A stretch of 64,000 nt of DNA from Lewinellaceae bacterium SD302 (GCA_002591745.1 PDLQ01000028.1:1-64000); one strand, 5' to 3'; shown: positions 25,727 through 34,996, counted from the stretch's first letter. Notes: a model not told the origin generated them from the letters alone. Numbers and translations: made by a program.

Positions 25727-25878
25727 ATGATCTAATGCGTCAATGATTGAATGATCTGATGCTTTTGCAGGACCGATCATTCAGTCATTGATCTGTTTAT
25801 TCATTAGAACATTCAATCACTAGATCATTGCTTCAGTGTGGATCATTGCTTCACTAGATCATTGACGCATTAGATCAT
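25727..25878. repeat. Intergenic 21-bp inverted repeat with ATCATT-rich spacer
   Basis: The 21 bases at 25727-25747 (starting ATGATCTAATGCG) are the exact reverse complement of 25858-25878 (ending CGCATTAGATCAT). The 110-nt spacer is itself full of GATCATT, CAATCA and TCATTAG words. The repeat begins right after the pdhC stop codon and ends 21 nt before the CoA-binding gene. It could act as a terminator or attenuator; there is no T-run. Confidence 0.85.
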
Positions 25879-25899
25879 CGATCTATTCAATCATTACCC

Positions 25900-26256
25900 A
25901 TGACCCTCGTCTTAGGTGCAACCCCGAACCCCTCCCGCTACGCCAATATCGCGACCAAGCGTCTACTGCGTAACGGTCATGAGGTAGTTTTGGTCGGCAT
26001 CAAAAAAGGGGAGATCGATGGCCAAAAAATCCTCAATGGCAAACCGGATTTGGAGACGGAAATCGACACGGTCACGCTTTACGTCGGCCCGCGCCATCAG
26101 CCGGAGTATTACGACTATCTATTGCGGCTGAAACCAAGACGGATCATTTTCAATCCCGGCACCGAAAATGCTGAGTTGATAGAACTGGCTAAAGAAGCGG
26201 GTATCAAGCCGGTAGTGGCCTGCACCCTGGTAATGTTGAGTACGGGAGAATACTAA
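25900..26256 (+). CDS. CoA-binding domain protein (YccU-like)
   Basis: 118 residues forming a single Rossmann-type CoA-binding domain: TLVLGATPNPSRYANIATKRLL at the N-terminus with the NPxRYA loop, VTLYVGPRHQPEYYDYLL in the middle, and IIFNPGTENAEL then ACTLVMLSTGEY at the end. Length and order match the family. The physiological role of this family is not established. It follows pdhC after the structured spacer. Confidence 0.88.
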   Translation: MTLVLGATPNPSRYANIATKRLLRNGHEVVLVGIKKGEIDGQKILNGKPDLETEIDTVTLYVGPRHQPEYYDYLLRLKPRRIIFNPGTENAELIELAKEAGIKPVVACTLVMLSTGEY

Positions 26257-26396
26257 TGGCCGTTAACTGACTGCTGAGATAAAAGGTGCCGAATCATACG
26301 TATGCTTTTACCGATAGAGGGCGGAGACACTAAGCCACGCGTGTACCTTGAAACTTGTGTATACTTGTGTCGCTCATTGCCCGTGTGGTAAATCCT

Positions 26397-27254
26397 ATGG
26401 TAAAGCCAAATCCTTATCTCCGCTGGTCCAACATCTGTCTTCTGGCCGGTTTCGGCTGGCTGGTTTATCGGCGTGGGATGCCCTGGCGCAACCTGGTCTG
26501 GGACGAGGGAGCTTTTCAGCCGCTGCTGGAGCTGATTGGGGTAGATTGGGGCTGGTGGGTAAGTAGCCCGGCGGTAGAGGTCGGTTTACTGCGACTGGAC
26601 TGGCTGGTTATTATTATCTGTTGGTTAGGAGGCCTGGCCTTGTTGCTGGTCCAACGGACCCCAAAGCAGATTCGCAATTTTTTTCTTGCAACGACGGGAT
26701 CCATTCTACTGCTCAACCTGCTGTTAAATACCAAAGGGAATTTCTGGCGAGTCGGTTATTTCATTGAACACGCTGCTCAGGTAGCTACGCCGTTTTTGTT
26801 GCTTTATTTAGCTACGCTCACTCGGCGTTCCAGTCTGACCTGGTGGCTAAAAATTGTGATTGCGCTCACCTTTATCGGTCACGGATTATTTGCGTTGGGG
26901 GTACATCCCGTTCCTCCTCACTTCGTCTTAATGACTACGGAAGGCTTGAGTTTTATGGGGATTAGCAAAGTAGCAATGGGCGAGGTTACGGCCGCCAAAT
27001 TATTTTTGTTCACCGTCGGAATTATGGATCTGCTGGCGGCATTACTGCTTCTGCTCCCCGGCAAAAAATGGATGAAGGCGGCCCTCTGTTGGATCATTCC
27101 CTGGGCGATACTGACAACTTTAGCCAGGCTCTGGTCCGGCGGGCAATTCAGCTCCGGGATTAGCTTCTGGTCTTACTGGGTGCCGGAATTTTTAGTGCGG
27201 GTGCCGCACGTATTGCTACCGGTTTTGTTGTGGAAGTTAGTTGCGAAAAAATGA
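26397..27254 (+). CDS. Polytopic membrane protein of unknown function
   Basis: 285 residues from the ATG at 26397; an in-frame TTG at 26355 is less plausible. About seven hydrophobic segments, with many Trp residues (WDEGAF, WGWWV) in the first loop. There is a conserved-looking HGLFALGVHPVPPHF between helices and a final VPEFLVRVPHVLLPVLLW. I do not recognise the family. A copy of the dispersed motif is embedded in frame at 26966-26974, coding SKVAM. Confidence 0.75.
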   Translation: MVKPNPYLRWSNICLLAGFGWLVYRRGMPWRNLVWDEGAFQPLLELIGVDWGWWVSSPAVEVGLLRLDWLVIIICWLGGLALLLVQRTPKQIRNFFLATTGSILLLNLLLNTKGNFWRVGYFIEHAAQVATPFLLLYLATLTRRSSLTWWLKIVIALTFIGHGLFALGVHPVPPHFVLMTTEGLSFMGISKVAMGEVTAAKLFLFTVGIMDLLAALLLLLPGKKWMKAALCWIIPWAILTTLARLWSGGQFSSGISFWSYWVPEFLVRVPHVLLPVLLWKLVAKK

Positions 27255-27406
27255 ACGCAGACGCAGCAGACGAATCATTGTGCTTCGTTCAGACGGGTCC
27301 TGCTTTTAACATGAAGAATAACTTCTAAACTTTCCCATACACGGCGAAGCCGTTATTAGCGATCCGCGTCCCAGACCTAGAGCGACCAGGAGGTCGCTAG
27401 CCAATC
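27255..27406. terminator. Convergent intergenic region with small hairpins
   Basis: 152 nt between two convergent genes. Two short palindromes are visible: GGCGAAGCC near 27343 and GCGACCAGGAGGTCGC near 27383. They could terminate transcription from either side and resemble, in miniature, the hairpin islands elsewhere in the window. Confidence 0.4.
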
Positions 27407-28171
27407 CTAATTGCGTTTCACCCGACCATCCAATTCCGCCGTAAAGGGTCCACCGTCTTTGCGCGCGTATTCGATCAATAAATCCCGGATCCGCTGCCCG
27501 GATTTGTACTGCTTACGATCCATCAACATCTTACTGTCGGAACCTCCGTTAGCTACGTAGTCCGGTACGGCAATGACGTAGTTTCGGTTAAACTGGATAG
27601 GTTCTCCCCGGATCAGCACTTCCACCGCTTTTTCATCCTGAATACGGTAGCTTACTTCTTTGGAAACCGGCCAGCCACCGGAACCCGCCATGTGGTCAAG
27701 GAATTCCTGGAGTACAAAACCGTTAAGTTCCACGGCCACCAGTTCGTTATCGAAAGGCATCAGTTCGTATAAATTTCCGACCTCTAATTCTCCGGCGGCC
27801 AGTTCACCCACCCGGATGCCACCATAATTCTGGACGCTGAAAGCAATGTCGCGATCAGTAAACAAGTCAACGGCTGCTTTCTGCATCATATCCGCTAGCC
27901 AGTTGCCGAGCCGACTTTCCGGACGTGCTTTTTCCAATGTCTGGGGGAGGGCACCTAGCACTTCCTGCATTTTCTCGCCCAACTGTGCTTTATACGGTTC
28001 GATGGTAGCGGCCACCGCATCGGCGGTAACACTACCTTCCGTATCGATTTGCGGACTGATGGGCCGACTGAGGTTCTCGGTTTCCTTGGGGTGGTAATAG
28101 GATTTACAGCCGGCGGTGGTTAACAGACCGAGGATAGCTACGAGACTATAAGCCAGGAAACGATTAATCAT
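27407..28171 (-). CDS. 5'-nucleotidase C-terminal domain lipoprotein
   Basis: 254 residues from the ATG at 28171, giving a lipoprotein signal (LLTTAGC). The whole protein corresponds to the substrate-specificity domain of 5'-nucleotidase/UshA: ESRLGNWLADMMQ, FSVQNYGGIRV, LYELMPFDNELVAVELNG and VPDYVANGGSD. The metallophosphatase catalytic half is absent. In many Bacteroidota the two halves are separate neighbouring genes, but no partner is present on either side here. It may bind nucleotides or pair with a distant gene. Confidence 0.85.
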   Translation of the reverse strand: MINRFLAYSLVAILGLLTTAGCKSYYHPKETENLSRPISPQIDTEGSVTADAVAATIEPYKAQLGEKMQEVLGALPQTLEKARPESRLGNWLADMMQKAAVDLFTDRDIAFSVQNYGGIRVGELAAGELEVGNLYELMPFDNELVAVELNGFVLQEFLDHMAGSGGWPVSKEVSYRIQDEKAVEVLIRGEPIQFNRNYVIAVPDYVANGGSDSKMLMDRKQYKSGQRIRDLLIEYARKDGGPFTAELDGRVKRN

Positions 28172-28408
28172 TATCAGAAATTTGACTGCAAGATAAGAAC
28201 CTTGCATTAGGAGTAGGGTGCTTTTAGAAATAGGAAATAGGATCACCATCGGTCGCTGCGCTTCCTTGACTTTAGAAAATAGTAGCCGAGCCAGATGCGT
28301 TCCAGGGATGAGTACAGGTTGCGTTATATTCCTTCTGAGGGTCGGGTTTGCGTAGCAATCAGACTGTCACGAGGGCTCCTGTTTCCAAAAGCGCAGCGTT
28401 CTTATCTC

Positions 28409-30238
28409 TTATTTCCAGTCCTTCCGCAACACCATCGACTTTACCAACAACGCCCCCTCAATCGGCTGCGCAAGTGAAATGCTGATGTCTCTCATTGTCG
28501 AATCAATCTGCAAATAGCTGCTCACCTCATTCCATTTTCGCGGGTAAACCTCCTTTCGCTGCACCAGGTCCCTGGTAGCCAGGTCTTTATTAGGGAAAAC
28601 CGGAGCGGCCATGCCACTAAGCTGGCGACCGGCAGTGATTTTAATGTTACAAGGGGCATCCACTGCTGCGGTTGCGTATTCAATCGTACAGTGGTAACGA
28701 CCCGGTTCGATCACTTTCACCGGCCAGCTGATACCATCCTGATTACTACGGATGTTTTCTGCCCAGTCATTGGCCCAGCCGTATTGATCGTGAAACTTAG
28801 CCTCGCCGAAGGGCTCACCTTCGTGGGCCAGTAAACTGAGGGCACTTACCTGAGGGTGGCCGATTTCAATGGGAGGCGCCACCAGGTCCGATCGAGACAA
28901 GTCAGCGGTAAAATTGGCGTAGTCGTCTGCCAGAGCACGATGCCCAGGTTTTTCGCCATCGTAAAGATTGGTTTCTTGGCCGGGGTCATCGATCAAGTCA
29001 TAAAGTTCATGCACGCCCGGCTTCCTTAGAACGTAGCGGTAACGGTCATTGCGAAAACCACCAGGGTAATTGACGAAGGGAAAGCCCTGTTTGATCACGT
29101 AAAGGTTCCGTTCCGTCCAGGACCGCCCGTTACCCTGAAGTAACGGCAACAGGCTTCTGCCGTCCAGAGGATCGGGCCATTCAGCCGGTGAGGCGCCCGT
29201 TAGTTCCAGTAATGTCGGTAGTAAATCCAGGTGAGCGGCCGGGGTGGTGATCTCACCGCTGAGTGCTGGGAAGCCCATCCGTTTTCCAACTTTACCCAGC
29301 CGGATGCCGAACGGAACCCGGATCCCTCCCTCGTCCACCTGGCCTTTCTGACCGCGTAAGCCCATTCGGTAACGATCACCATTGGGGCCATTATCCGTGG
29401 CAAAAATGACGACGGTATTGTCGAGTTTACCGCTGGCCTCCAATTCATCCAATAGCCTGCCGATGGCTTGGTCGTTAGCTTCGATCATGGCGTAGATGCC
29501 AGCGTTGTAATCGGTCAGTCCCAGTGATTTATAGTGGGCAAACAGACTATCCGGTCCCTGCACCGGCGTATGCGGAGCCTGGTAAGTAAGCATACAGAAG
29601 AATGGAGCTGTTGCTTCTTGCATGAAGTGCAGCGCAGTGTCCGTGAGTACGTCCGTCAGGTAAGCTGAAAAAGGAACGCGCTCACCGTTTTCATTTTCCA
29701 GATGGTAGTCGTAATAACTGTTGTAATGCCCCATGCTGAAACCCAGAAATTCCTCAAATCCCTGTCCGGCAGGATTGTACGGATAAGTTGCCCCGTTATG
29801 CCATTTACCAAATAGACCAGTCCGGTAACCACGCTCGGCGAGCACTTCGGCGATGGTGGTCACGCCATCATCCATCGTCTCGGCGCGGCGGGTAACGAAG
29901 AGTGCGCCCGTGCGTTGAGGGTACTGACCACTCAAAAAAGCCGCCCGGGTGGGTGCGCAAACCGGATCAACGTAAAATTGCGTAAACCGGTGGCTTTGGC
30001 GCAGCAACTCGTCCGTACGTGGCGTCCGGATACTGTCGTTGCCGTGCAGGCTCAGGTCGCCGATGCCCTGGTCGTCGGTAAGGATGAAGAGGAAATTGGG
30101 TAGCTCGCCGGTTGGCTCGTCCGTTTTATTTTCAGCATTGCAGGCCAATAGCAGGCAGCAAGCAATGATGGTGAAGTTTATTTTGACTGGCAAAGTAGCA
30201 ATGTTAATGAATGGACTAAAGTAACTTTTTACAAGCAC
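28409..30238 (-). CDS. Sulfatase (arylsulfatase-like), lipoprotein
   Basis: 609 residues from a GTG at 30238; the start is uncertain because the first ~17 residues precede a lipoprotein signal (IIACCLLLAC). Type I sulfatase: metal site FLFILTDDQGIGD, formylglycine motif CAPTRAAFLSG (C-x-P-x-R), GLFGKWHNG, FATDNGPNGD and GQKGQVDEGGIRVP. The C-terminal extension may be a carbohydrate-contact domain. It should hydrolyse sulfate esters, probably on sulfated polysaccharides, in the periplasm or at the surface. It needs an anaerobic or FGE-type maturase, which is not in the window. The dispersed motif overlaps its N-terminal codons at 30191-30199. Confidence 0.9.
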   Translation of the reverse strand: MLVKSYFSPFINIATLPVKINFTIIACCLLLACNAENKTDEPTGELPNFLFILTDDQGIGDLSLHGNDSIRTPRTDELLRQSHRFTQFYVDPVCAPTRAAFLSGQYPQRTGALFVTRRAETMDDGVTTIAEVLAERGYRTGLFGKWHNGATYPYNPAGQGFEEFLGFSMGHYNSYYDYHLENENGERVPFSAYLTDVLTDTALHFMQEATAPFFCMLTYQAPHTPVQGPDSLFAHYKSLGLTDYNAGIYAMIEANDQAIGRLLDELEASGKLDNTVVIFATDNGPNGDRYRMGLRGQKGQVDEGGIRVPFGIRLGKVGKRMGFPALSGEITTPAAHLDLLPTLLELTGASPAEWPDPLDGRSLLPLLQGNGRSWTERNLYVIKQGFPFVNYPGGFRNDRYRYVLRKPGVHELYDLIDDPGQETNLYDGEKPGHRALADDYANFTADLSRSDLVAPPIEIGHPQVSALSLLAHEGEPFGEAKFHDQYGWANDWAENIRSNQDGISWPVKVIEPGRYHCTIEYATAAVDAPCNIKITAGRQLSGMAAPVFPNKDLATRDLVQRKEVYPRKWNEVSSYLQIDSTMRDISISLAQPIEGALLVKSMVLRKDWK

Positions 30239-30325
30239 TTAAAAGATACTGGATTACTTGCTCGCTTCGCTCACTACGTAGGAAGGATACGCCTGTCAAA
30301 CGTACACCAGTAGGAATGGCCCTTT

Positions 30326-30344
30326 GATTTGCCAGGGGCAAATC
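30326..30344. repeat. Perfect 8-bp hairpin
   Basis: GATTTGCC and GGCAAATC are separated by a 3-nt loop. It lies in the 239-nt divergent gap between the sulfatase and phospholipase genes, so it may be a protein-binding palindrome or a UTR hairpin. Confidence 0.5.
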
Positions 30345-30465
30345 GAAGTAATTAGATGAGCCAAGAGCGAATCTGGGAACTATTCCTATTAGCTGTACAG
30401 ATCGCTTTCTGCTGTATTCCTACGTAGCGGCTGCTGCCGAAAGCCATCTTGTGTCTTTAACATCG

Positions 30466-30473
30466 TATCTTTA
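30466..30473 (+). promoter_or_regulatory. Candidate -7 element very close to a start codon
   Basis: TATCTTTA is one base off TAnnTTTG and lies 4 nt before the phospholipase ATG, implying a nearly leaderless transcript if real. The same placement occurs at gldG (56767-56774). Confidence 0.3.
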
Positions 30474-30477
30474 CAAC

Positions 30478-31812
30478 ATGCAGAAAAAACATCTCCTTCC
30501 ATTCTTTCTTACCATTATTGTAGCTGCAGTATCTGCTGGTAGCGTAGTAGAGTATTTCTCGCCGGAATGGGGGTTTTTCGGCCACCGCCGGATCAACCGG
30601 ATGGCCGTTTTTACGCTGGATCAGGATATGATGCCTTTCTTTCGTGCTAATCTGGAGTACTTAACCGATCATGCCGTCGACCCGGATAAACGTCGCTACG
30701 CCACCAAACACGAGGCCGTACGTCATTACGTCGACATCGATCATTGGGGAACTTACCCTTACCCGAACGTACCCCGCGACTGGGCCGAAGCACTGCTCTG
30801 GAAAGCCGAAGTTCAGGAAATCAAAAGTTCGGGTGATACATTGGTGTGGACCGTAGACACAATCGTCAGGGTCAATCGAAACGGCCCGGAAGAAGAAATT
30901 TTCAATGGTAATGTTCCCACTGCTACTTTGCCAACCAAAAAACTGCCTCAGGTAAGCGTTTACGCTACGGATAGTGTACACTTGAGCAGCAGCGCCGGTG
31001 ATAAATTCTCCCTGGCGCTGGGCGATTACCGGACCTTCTGGTACCAGTACATGATCGGTCAATACTACGAAGACGACTGGTTGCTGGAGTGCCGCGTACA
31101 AGCGACTCTTAACTGGCCGGTCAGTGGTGATTGCAGCCGGTTTCGCTATGTCGATCACTTCAGCGAATACGGCATCCTGCCATATCACCTGCTACAAATG
31201 AAGGGCCGCCTGACCAACGCTTTTATCGATAAGGATCCGGCTAAAATATTACGCCTCTGCGCAGAGTTCGGCCACTACATCGGGGATGCCCACGTACCGT
31301 TGCATACTACCGAGAATTACAACGGGCAGATGACCGATCAGGTCGGTATCCACGGCTTCTGGGAAAGCCGGATCGTTGAACTTTTTGCGGACGATAATTA
31401 CGATTACTTCGTCGGTAAAGCCGAATACATCGAAGACCCCAAGGCCTATTTTTGGGAAGTCGTGATGAAAAGCAACTCCTTGGTAGACAGCGTATTAATG
31501 ACCGAAAAACGCCTCAGTGTCCAGTATCCGGTCGATCAACAATTCTGCTACGAAGATCGCGCCGACATCACCATTCGTACCCAGTGCCGTGAATACGCCG
31601 CCGCCTGGAGTGCCGCTATGGACGGTATGGTCGAAGAACGTTTCCGCGCCTCCATCCTTGGCATTGGCAGCGTCTGGTACACCTGCTGGGTAGACGCCGG
31701 CCAGCCAAACCTGGACCTGTTACTTGGCGAAGGCTACAAAGCACCGGAGTTGGATAGTCTGGAGCGGGCGTTTCGGAGTGAAAAGATCAAGGGGCGGGAC
31801 CACGGGAGTTGA
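30478..31812 (+). CDS. Secreted zinc-dependent phospholipase C / S1-P1 nuclease-type protein
   Basis: 444 residues from the ATG at 30478, with a signal peptide (to about residue 25). The mature protein has WGFFGHRRINRMAV with the N-terminal Trp/His ligands, HYVDIDHW, EFGHYIGDAHVPLHT (H-x3-D zinc motif) and GIHGFWESRI. This is the three-zinc fold shared by phospholipase C and S1/P1 nucleases, with an insertion of about 100 residues (about 110-210). Which reaction it performs cannot be decided from sequence. It is convergent with mscS across hairpin island A. Confidence 0.8.
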   Translation: MQKKHLLPFFLTIIVAAVSAGSVVEYFSPEWGFFGHRRINRMAVFTLDQDMMPFFRANLEYLTDHAVDPDKRRYATKHEAVRHYVDIDHWGTYPYPNVPRDWAEALLWKAEVQEIKSSGDTLVWTVDTIVRVNRNGPEEEIFNGNVPTATLPTKKLPQVSVYATDSVHLSSSAGDKFSLALGDYRTFWYQYMIGQYYEDDWLLECRVQATLNWPVSGDCSRFRYVDHFSEYGILPYHLLQMKGRLTNAFIDKDPAKILRLCAEFGHYIGDAHVPLHTTENYNGQMTDQVGIHGFWESRIVELFADDNYDYFVGKAEYIEDPKAYFWEVVMKSNSLVDSVLMTEKRLSVQYPVDQQFCYEDRADITIRTQCREYAAAWSAAMDGMVEERFRASILGIGSVWYTCWVDAGQPNLDLLLGEGYKAPELDSLERAFRSEKIKGRDHGS

Positions 31813-32037
31813 TGGACGGCCTACGGCCTTGTGGACGCTTCGCTTTTGGACATTGCTGCGCGACTTTTGGACGATCGCTGAAGCGATTCTTTTGGAGGAG
31901 TTAAGTTCGAAGATGGAAATGCTGTCCATTGATTCGAGTTGCCCCAAAAGACCGCTTCAGCGATCGCCCAAAAGGGCTTTAGCCCGTCCAAAAGCGAAGC
32001 GTCCAATAGCCGCAGGCGTCCAAAGGGCGCAGCCCAT
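31813..32037. repeat. Mini-hairpin island A between convergent genes
   Basis: The region is a nested inverted repeat. GGACGCTTCGCTTTTGGAC at 31833-31851 is the exact reverse complement of 31986-32004. Bases 31872-31895 pair almost perfectly with 31944-31966. Small hairpins such as GGCCTACGGCC (31818-31828), GGGCTTTAGCCC and GGGCGCAGCCC are joined by TCCAAAAG spacers. The central ~48 nt (31896-31943, starting after TTTTGG) resembles that of island C. Likely bidirectional terminator or mobile repeat; translated frames through it are spurious. Confidence 0.75.
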
Positions 32038-33039
32038 CTAACTCTCCTTCTCCTTTTTCTCTCGTTCCACTACCGCTCGTGGCCGCGGAGCATTCCCTTC
32101 TTTCGGTGCCGGCCAGCCTTCGCGTTGGGCGTTGCGATCGCCGTCGGTCTCTTCGGTTTGGTCGTGGAAGAGGTGGACCTGGGTTTCGTAGGGCATATCG
32201 ATCTTGGCCTCATCCAGGGCTTGTTTGATGGCTTTCATAACGCGGGCGTGGACCTGTACCACATTGGCGCGGGCACTGTTTGTCCACCAGCGGACGCGGA
32301 TGGTCACCCAGCTGGCAGCCAGGTCCCAGGGCAGCACGTCGATATCTTTTTCCGAAGAGACGCCTTCCAGCCCCTTCACGGCTTTACGGAGAACTTCCAC
32401 GGCTTCCTGCATATCGTCTCCGTAGCCGATCCCGATGTCGTACTGACTGCGGATGAGTTTGTTGGCGGTCTTCACTTTCACCGCGTTGGTGTAAATGTCG
32501 CTATTCGGAATCACCACCCGCTCGTGGTTGTACTGGCGGATGATGGTGGCCCTGGTCTCGATGCGTTCCACGCTGCCTTCAAAACCGTTGACGACGATCT
32601 GATCACCGATTTCGAACGGCTGACGCAGCAAAATGAGAATGCCGGCCAGCCAGTTTTGCAGAATGTCCTGAAAAGCAAAGCCGATGGCTACGGAACTGAC
32701 ACCGAGCCCGGCGATCAAGTCACCCGGACTGAGGGTCGGCATCACGATCGTGGCGGCAAATAGGAAACCGGCGATCAGGATGATCCACTTTACGAATCCT
32801 CCGGCCACGTGGCCCAGATTAGCGCGACCACTGGCCTCCAGTCGTTTTTCCAGCATGCGCCGGATCAACCGGGCAATGAAATAGAAAATAATGAAGACAA
32901 CGATCCCTACCAGTAAATTGGGCAGGATACGAACGGCTCCATCGAGCCAGCTGTCCAGTTTCTCCCAGAGGATGCCGGGATTGAAATCTACTTCCTGAGG
33001 CGTGTCCTGTGGCGTATCCTGATTCTGTTGAAAAAACAT
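32038..33039 (-). CDS. MscS-family mechanosensitive channel
   Basis: 333 residues from the ATG at 33039; a longer frame upstream is not family-like. Transmembrane helices at about 30-55, 80-100 and the pore-lining helix (GLGVSSVAIGFAFQDILQNW). The MscS beta domain follows: LLRQPFEIGDQI, GSVERIETRATIIR and VVIPNSDIYTNAV, then the cytoplasmic alpha/beta domain. It releases solutes on hypo-osmotic shock. The charged tail (REKKEKES) is unstructured. Convergent with the phospholipase gene. Confidence 0.93.
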   Translation of the reverse strand: MFFQQNQDTPQDTPQEVDFNPGILWEKLDSWLDGAVRILPNLLVGIVVFIIFYFIARLIRRMLEKRLEASGRANLGHVAGGFVKWIILIAGFLFAATIVMPTLSPGDLIAGLGVSSVAIGFAFQDILQNWLAGILILLRQPFEIGDQIVVNGFEGSVERIETRATIIRQYNHERVVIPNSDIYTNAVKVKTANKLIRSQYDIGIGYGDDMQEAVEVLRKAVKGLEGVSSEKDIDVLPWDLAASWVTIRVRWWTNSARANVVQVHARVMKAIKQALDEAKIDMPYETQVHLFHDQTEETDGDRNAQREGWPAPKEGNAPRPRAVVEREKKEKES

Positions 33040-33227
33040 TGATTTGCTAGGTTGATCTATTATATATCGGAATAAGCGCGGTTGAGGTTCATATTGGTAA
33101 GCTTTCAGCGAGTACGGCTTCGCCTTTGAGGCAGGGCCCACTAACGCACAGTCTACTAACACAGAGCGTACTAATCTTCAAAGTCAATAAATAAACCACT
33201 TCCATTTTGAGTAGTTAGGTCGTTACC

Positions 33228-34778
33228 ATGGCCGAAAAACAATACAAAACTCTGCGCCTGATCCTGGGCGACCAACTCAATAGCCAGCATTCCTGGTTCG
33301 CTAAAACGGATGATTCAGTAGTTTACTGTCTCTTCGAATGTCTGAATGAGACGGCTTACGTGAAACACCACATTCAGAAGATCACCGGCTTTTTCCTGGC
33401 CATGCGCGCCTTCGCCGGGGAGTTGCAAGCAGCGGGCCACCGGGTAATTTACCAGCGGCTGGACGAGGACAGTGACTTGCTTAGTTTGACTGACAAAGTA
33501 GCAAAGTTTTTGGCCGAAACTAAAGCCGAGCGCTTCGAATACCAACTGCCCGACGAATACCGGCTGGACGAAGAACTCCGCAATTTCTGTGCTGACATTG
33601 ATCAGGAGATCGGAGTTTACGATAGTGAGCATTTCCTCAGCGAGCGGGACGCTATCGAAAAAACCTTTGCTGGTAAGAAGACTTACCTGATGGAAACCTT
33701 TTACCGGAAAATGCGGCAAAAACACGAGCTGTTGATGGATGCCAACGGCGAACCGGCCACCGACCAGTGGAACTACGATCACGACAACCGTGGCAAACTG
33801 CCCAACAAGCTGGAAATACCATCTACCCTGCGATTTACCCGAGATGCCACCGAGATCGTCGAGTTACTGAACAAAATGGGCGTGGAGACCATGGGGAGGA
33901 TGAAAGACAATCAATTTGACTATCCCATTACCCGCACCGAAGGGCTGGAAGCCTTGGAAGATTTTTGCCAAAACCGGTTGGAACATTTCGGTACTTATCA
34001 GGATGCCCTGACGGTCCGCCATGATCTGCTTTTTCACTCCCGCCTCAGTTTCGCGATGAACGTCAAGCTCATTTCCCCGCTGGAAGTGTGCCAAAGGGTA
34101 ATTACTGAATGGGAAGAGCGGCCGGAAGAGATCGCGATCAATCAGGTGGAAGGTTATATCCGCCAGATCATCGGCTGGCGAGAGTATATGCGGGGCGTCT
34201 ATTGGGCACAAATGCCGGGCTACGAGGAGAAGAACCATTTCAACCATACGGCCAAACTACCGGACTGGTACTGGACCGGTGCAACCAAAATGACCTGTCT
34301 GAGCCAGTCCATCAACGAAAGCCTCGATAATGCCTACGCTCACCATATTCAACGCCTGATGGTAACGGGGAACTTCGCGTTACTGCTTGGTGCCCATCCG
34401 GATGAGGTCGATGCCTGGTATTTAGGGGTATACATCGACGCTATCCAGTGGGTAGAGATCACCAACACCCGTGGCATGAGTCAATGGGCAGACGGTGGTT
34501 TAGTAGCTACCAAACCCTACATCAGCAGCGCAAATTACATCCACAAACAGGGTGATTACTGCAAGAACTGTCAATACGACCGTAAGGCCAGGGTAGGGGA
34601 GAAGGCCTGCCCTTTCAATAGTCTCTACTGGGATTTTCTGGACCGCCACGAAGAGGAACTGCGTAAAAACTTCCGGATGGGTATGATTTACCGGGTCTGG
34701 GATAGGTTTGAGGGCGAACAAAAACAGGGGATTCTGGAGCGGGCGGCCTGGGTGAAGGAACACGTAGAATCGCTGTGA
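33228..34778 (+). CDS. phrB: Iron-sulfur (6-4) photolyase, FeS-BCP type
   Basis: 516 residues starting RLILGDQLNSQHSWF, typical of the deoxyribodipyrimidine photolyase-related (PF04244) family. Four cysteines lie at 357, 445, 448 and 461; their spacings (88, 3, 13) are the same as those of the 4Fe-4S ligands of Agrobacterium PhrB (Cys350/438/441/454). Other landmarks: YIRQIIGWREYMRGVYW and MSQWADGG. It probably repairs (6-4) photoproducts with light, using FAD and a lumazine-type antenna. It stands as a single gene. A dispersed-motif copy lies in frame at 33494-33502 (DKVAK). Confidence 0.92.
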   Translation: MAEKQYKTLRLILGDQLNSQHSWFAKTDDSVVYCLFECLNETAYVKHHIQKITGFFLAMRAFAGELQAAGHRVIYQRLDEDSDLLSLTDKVAKFLAETKAERFEYQLPDEYRLDEELRNFCADIDQEIGVYDSEHFLSERDAIEKTFAGKKTYLMETFYRKMRQKHELLMDANGEPATDQWNYDHDNRGKLPNKLEIPSTLRFTRDATEIVELLNKMGVETMGRMKDNQFDYPITRTEGLEALEDFCQNRLEHFGTYQDALTVRHDLLFHSRLSFAMNVKLISPLEVCQRVITEWEERPEEIAINQVEGYIRQIIGWREYMRGVYWAQMPGYEEKNHFNHTAKLPDWYWTGATKMTCLSQSINESLDNAYAHHIQRLMVTGNFALLLGAHPDEVDAWYLGVYIDAIQWVEITNTRGMSQWADGGLVATKPYISSANYIHKQGDYCKNCQYDRKARVGEKACPFNSLYWDFLDRHEEELRKNFRMGMIYRVWDRFEGEQKQGILERAAWVKEHVESL

Positions 34779-34872
34779 TAACTTGGTAGCGGATTCACCA
34801 ACATTGTCTCTCGGGAACAGCCGGTGGTTTTACGGATCGATAATTGAGATTTCGTCGTACGAATGCCAGGGG

Positions 34873-34899
34873 GGACTTCGGTCCGTTTGAACGAAGTCC
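34873..34899 (+). terminator. Hairpin downstream of the photolyase gene
   Basis: GGACTTCG pairs with CGAAGTCC across an 11-nt loop, flanked on both sides by G-runs. There is no T-run after it, so factor-independent termination is uncertain. It lies 95 nt after the photolyase stop codon. Confidence 0.45.
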
Positions 34900-34996
34900 G
34901 GGGGGATTCGCCTGCCCGTCTCCGTCGCCTGCGTTTATGTTTGTCAACGCTTTGCAAAGACCCTCCCTAATTTTCCCCGCTTCCCGGCCCCGGTAG

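Noticed and set aside
31939-32763. 274-codon open frame on the plus strand over mscS
   Set aside because: It is antisense to a clear MscS gene and partly a translation of hairpin island A; no family features.
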